A DNA stretch of 7,414 nucleotides from TMED27 sp050633165 (lineage in GTDB: Bacteria > Pseudomonadota > Alphaproteobacteria > Micavibrionales > Micavibrionaceae), in the NCBI GenBank assembly GCA_050633165.1, contig JBOEFZ010000079.1, forward strand, positions 1 to 7,414. Direction: 5' to 3'. Numbering within the stretch: the first letter of the stretch is position 1; each line of letters opens with the position of its first letter. Under the pieces are notes generated by a model. It saw only the letters and a program-made list of their open reading frames with translations, did not search any database and was not told where the DNA came from. Positions 6,088-7,414 of the stretch are shown here, piece after piece. A program made the position numbers and the translations under genes.

Positions 6088-7347
6088 ATGACACAAATCG
6101 TTGTTCCTACATTGGGTGAATCTGTTTCTGAGGCGACTGTTGCGCAGTGGTTGAAAAAAGAGGGTGAGGCGGTGAAGGCCGATGAGCCTTTGGTAGAGCT
6201 TGAGACCGATAAGGTGACGCTCGAGGTTAATGCGCCAGCGGATGGCGTGATTGTGAGTATCACGGTTGGTGAAGGTGAAACGGTTGAGGTTGGTGCGATC
6301 CTTGGTGAGATGGGTGAGGGGAGTGGTGCTGCTCCTTCTCCGGCGGCTAAGGAAGAGACGGCACCTGCGCCTAAGGCTGCGGAGGCGCCTAAGGAAGAGG
6401 TTAAGGCTGCTCCGGTTGCGGCGACAAGTGATGAGCCCCAAGACACTAAAAAGACTTCGCCTGCGGTTCGGAAGTTGATTGCGGATAATAATCTGGATGC
6501 TAGCCAAATTCCGGCGAGCGGGAAAGATGGACGTATTACGAAGGATGATGTTCAGACGTTTTTGGCGTCTGCGCCTAAGGCTGCTCCGGCTCCGGCGGCG
6601 AAAGCTGCGCCTGCTGCTCCGGTGGCACCGCGTGAGACTGGCCCGCGTGAAGAGCGTGTGCGGATGACGAAATTGCGTCAGGTGATTGCCTCGCGTTTGA
6701 AGGAAGCGCAGAATACGGCGGCAATGCTCACCACGTTTAACGAAGTGGATATGCAGCCGATTATGGATTTGCGGGCGCAATATCAAGATGCGTTTGTGAA
6801 AAAGCACGGGATTAAGCTTGGGTTTATGTCGTTCTTTGTTAAGGCGGCGATTAATGCGCTTAAGGAATTTCCCGCGGTGAATGCGGAGATTGATGGCACG
6901 GATATTATTTATAAGAACTATTATAATATCGGTGTTGCGGTTTCCACGCCGCAGGGTTTGGTCGTTCCGGTTATTCGTGATGCGGATCAAAAATCCATGG
7001 CGGAGATCGAGCTTGAGATTGTTGATCTCGGGACGCGCGCGCGGGATGGAAAATTGGGCATGGATGAGATGACAGGCGGGACGTATACGATCACGAATGG
7101 TGGTGTGTTTGGTTCGATGATGTCGACGCCGATTTTGAATACGCCGCAATCGGCGATCCTTGGGATGCATAATATTGTGAAGCGTCCGGTTGTGGATCAA
7201 AAAACGGGCGAGATTGTTGTGCGTCCGATGATGTATTTGGCGCAAAGCTATGACCACCGGATTGTTGATGGTCGTGAGTCTGTGGGTTCGCTTGTGCGGA
7301 TTAAAAATGCGATTGAGGATCCGTCACGTTTGGTTTTGGATGTTTAA
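6088..7347 (+). CDS. sucB: 2-oxoglutarate dehydrogenase E2, dihydrolipoyl succinyltransferase (SucB/OdhB)
   Basis: SucB forms the core of the 2-oxoglutarate dehydrogenase complex. It accepts the succinyl group from SucA on lipoate and transfers it to CoA. Domains: one lipoyl domain (~3-76) with the lipoylated Lys42 in 'ELETDKVTLEV' (37-47); an Ala/Pro/Lys/Glu linker (~81-120); a peripheral subunit-binding domain (~124-160, 'SPAVRKLIADNNLD...GRITKDDV'); a second Ala/Pro linker (~162-182); and the catalytic domain (~188-419), ending in the active-site block 'YDHRIVDGRESVG' (388-400) with His390 and Asp394. 'LGESVSEATV' near the N-terminus and 'DHRIVDGRESVG' favour the succinyl- over the acetyltransferase. 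The length of 419 aa is normal. A partial SD GAGCGAG (6077-6083) precedes ATG 6088. Gly codons favour GGT (about 15 of 30), unlike thiL, which fits higher expression. The E3 gene (lpd) is not in the window. Confidence 0.97.
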   Translation: MTQIVVPTLGESVSEATVAQWLKKEGEAVKADEPLVELETDKVTLEVNAPADGVIVSITVGEGETVEVGAILGEMGEGSGAAPSPAAKEETAPAPKAAEAPKEEVKAAPVAATSDEPQDTKKTSPAVRKLIADNNLDASQIPASGKDGRITKDDVQTFLASAPKAAPAPAAKAAPAAPVAPRETGPREERVRMTKLRQVIASRLKEAQNTAAMLTTFNEVDMQPIMDLRAQYQDAFVKKHGIKLGFMSFFVKAAINALKEFPAVNAEIDGTDIIYKNYYNIGVAVSTPQGLVVPVIRDADQKSMAEIELEIVDLGTRARDGKLGMDEMTGGTYTITNGGVFGSMMSTPILNTPQSAILGMHNIVKRPVVDQKTGEIVVRPMMYLAQSYDHRIVDGRESVGSLVRIKNAIEDPSRLVLDV

Positions 7348-7384
7348 CCACAGAGCGCACGGAGTTTAAAAAGAAGTCACAGAG
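7346..7384 (+). repeat. AACCACAGAG repeat unit after sucB
   Basis: The 39-nt unit runs from AACCACAGAG (7346-7355), through an interior of CGCACGGAG and TTTAAAAAGAAG, to CACAGAG (7378-7384). The TAA stop of sucB (7345-7347) supplies its first two bases. It matches the post-thiL unit in head, tail and length. The remaining 30 nt to the window end show nothing I can assign. Confidence 0.8.
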
Positions 7385-7414
7385 TGCTTGTTTTTAGGTA
7401 GCGGACTCATAAAA

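Noticed and set aside
5932..7257. 441-codon minus-strand open frame opposite sucB
   Set aside because: Antisense register to sucB with low-complexity Arg/His-rich translation. Its N-terminal region... and C-terminal ends run into repeat DNA, and the C-terminus reads as the spurious peptide typical of translated CGTCATTGCGA repeats.
7385..7414. Possible tRNA anticodon arm (GCGGACTCATAA-like) at the window end
   Set aside because: A CTCATAA loop-like string is present, but there is no acceptor or D-arm sequence upstream, and the window ends before any 3' half.

Overview
The window is a plus-strand stretch of a bacterial chromosome built around the 2-oxoglutarate dehydrogenase genes. It reads, in order: the 3' end of a DUF4174-like gene (1-399), an unrecognised 186-codon gene (402-962), sucA (E1o, 1048-3990), thiE (4156-4788), thiL (4940-5845) and sucB/odhB (E2o, 6088-7347). 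All genes lie on the same strand. The protein types (a long 980-residue SucA, a DUF4174 protein, ThiE/ThiL of this kind) and the palindromic intergenic repeats suggest an alphaproteobacterium, perhaps a Micavibrio/Rhodospirillales-like environmental lineage. That placement is inference, and no rRNA or other marker is present. The coding strand is strikingly rich in G and T.

Layout. Positions 1-962 hold two small genes, separated by 2 nt and probably co-translated. Positions 963-1047 are a short gap with a plausible promoter for sucA. After sucA every gap carries repetitive palindromic DNA: a 77-nt imperfect palindrome between sucA and thiE; a head-to-head pair of 'AACCACAGAG' units plus a related unit between thiE and thiL; another AACCACAGAG unit, a 99-nt composite 'CGTCATTGCGA' inverted repeat and a possible promoter between thiL and sucB; and a further AACCACAGAG unit after sucB. 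No RNA gene, CRISPR array, transposase or THI-box-like riboswitch was recognised.

How the genes fit together. SucA is the thiamin-diphosphate (ThDP)-dependent decarboxylase of the 2-oxoglutarate dehydrogenase complex, and SucB is its lipoylated succinyltransferase core. In many proteobacteria these two genes are adjacent. Here they are split by thiE (makes thiamin phosphate) and thiL (phosphorylates it to ThDP), the last two steps making the cofactor SucA needs. This cofactor-with-consumer arrangement is the most interesting gene-level signal. The most interesting non-coding signal is that all three AACCACAGAG units start exactly on the stop codon of the upstream gene (thiE, thiL, sucB). I found no clear sign of a wholly new defence or mobile system.
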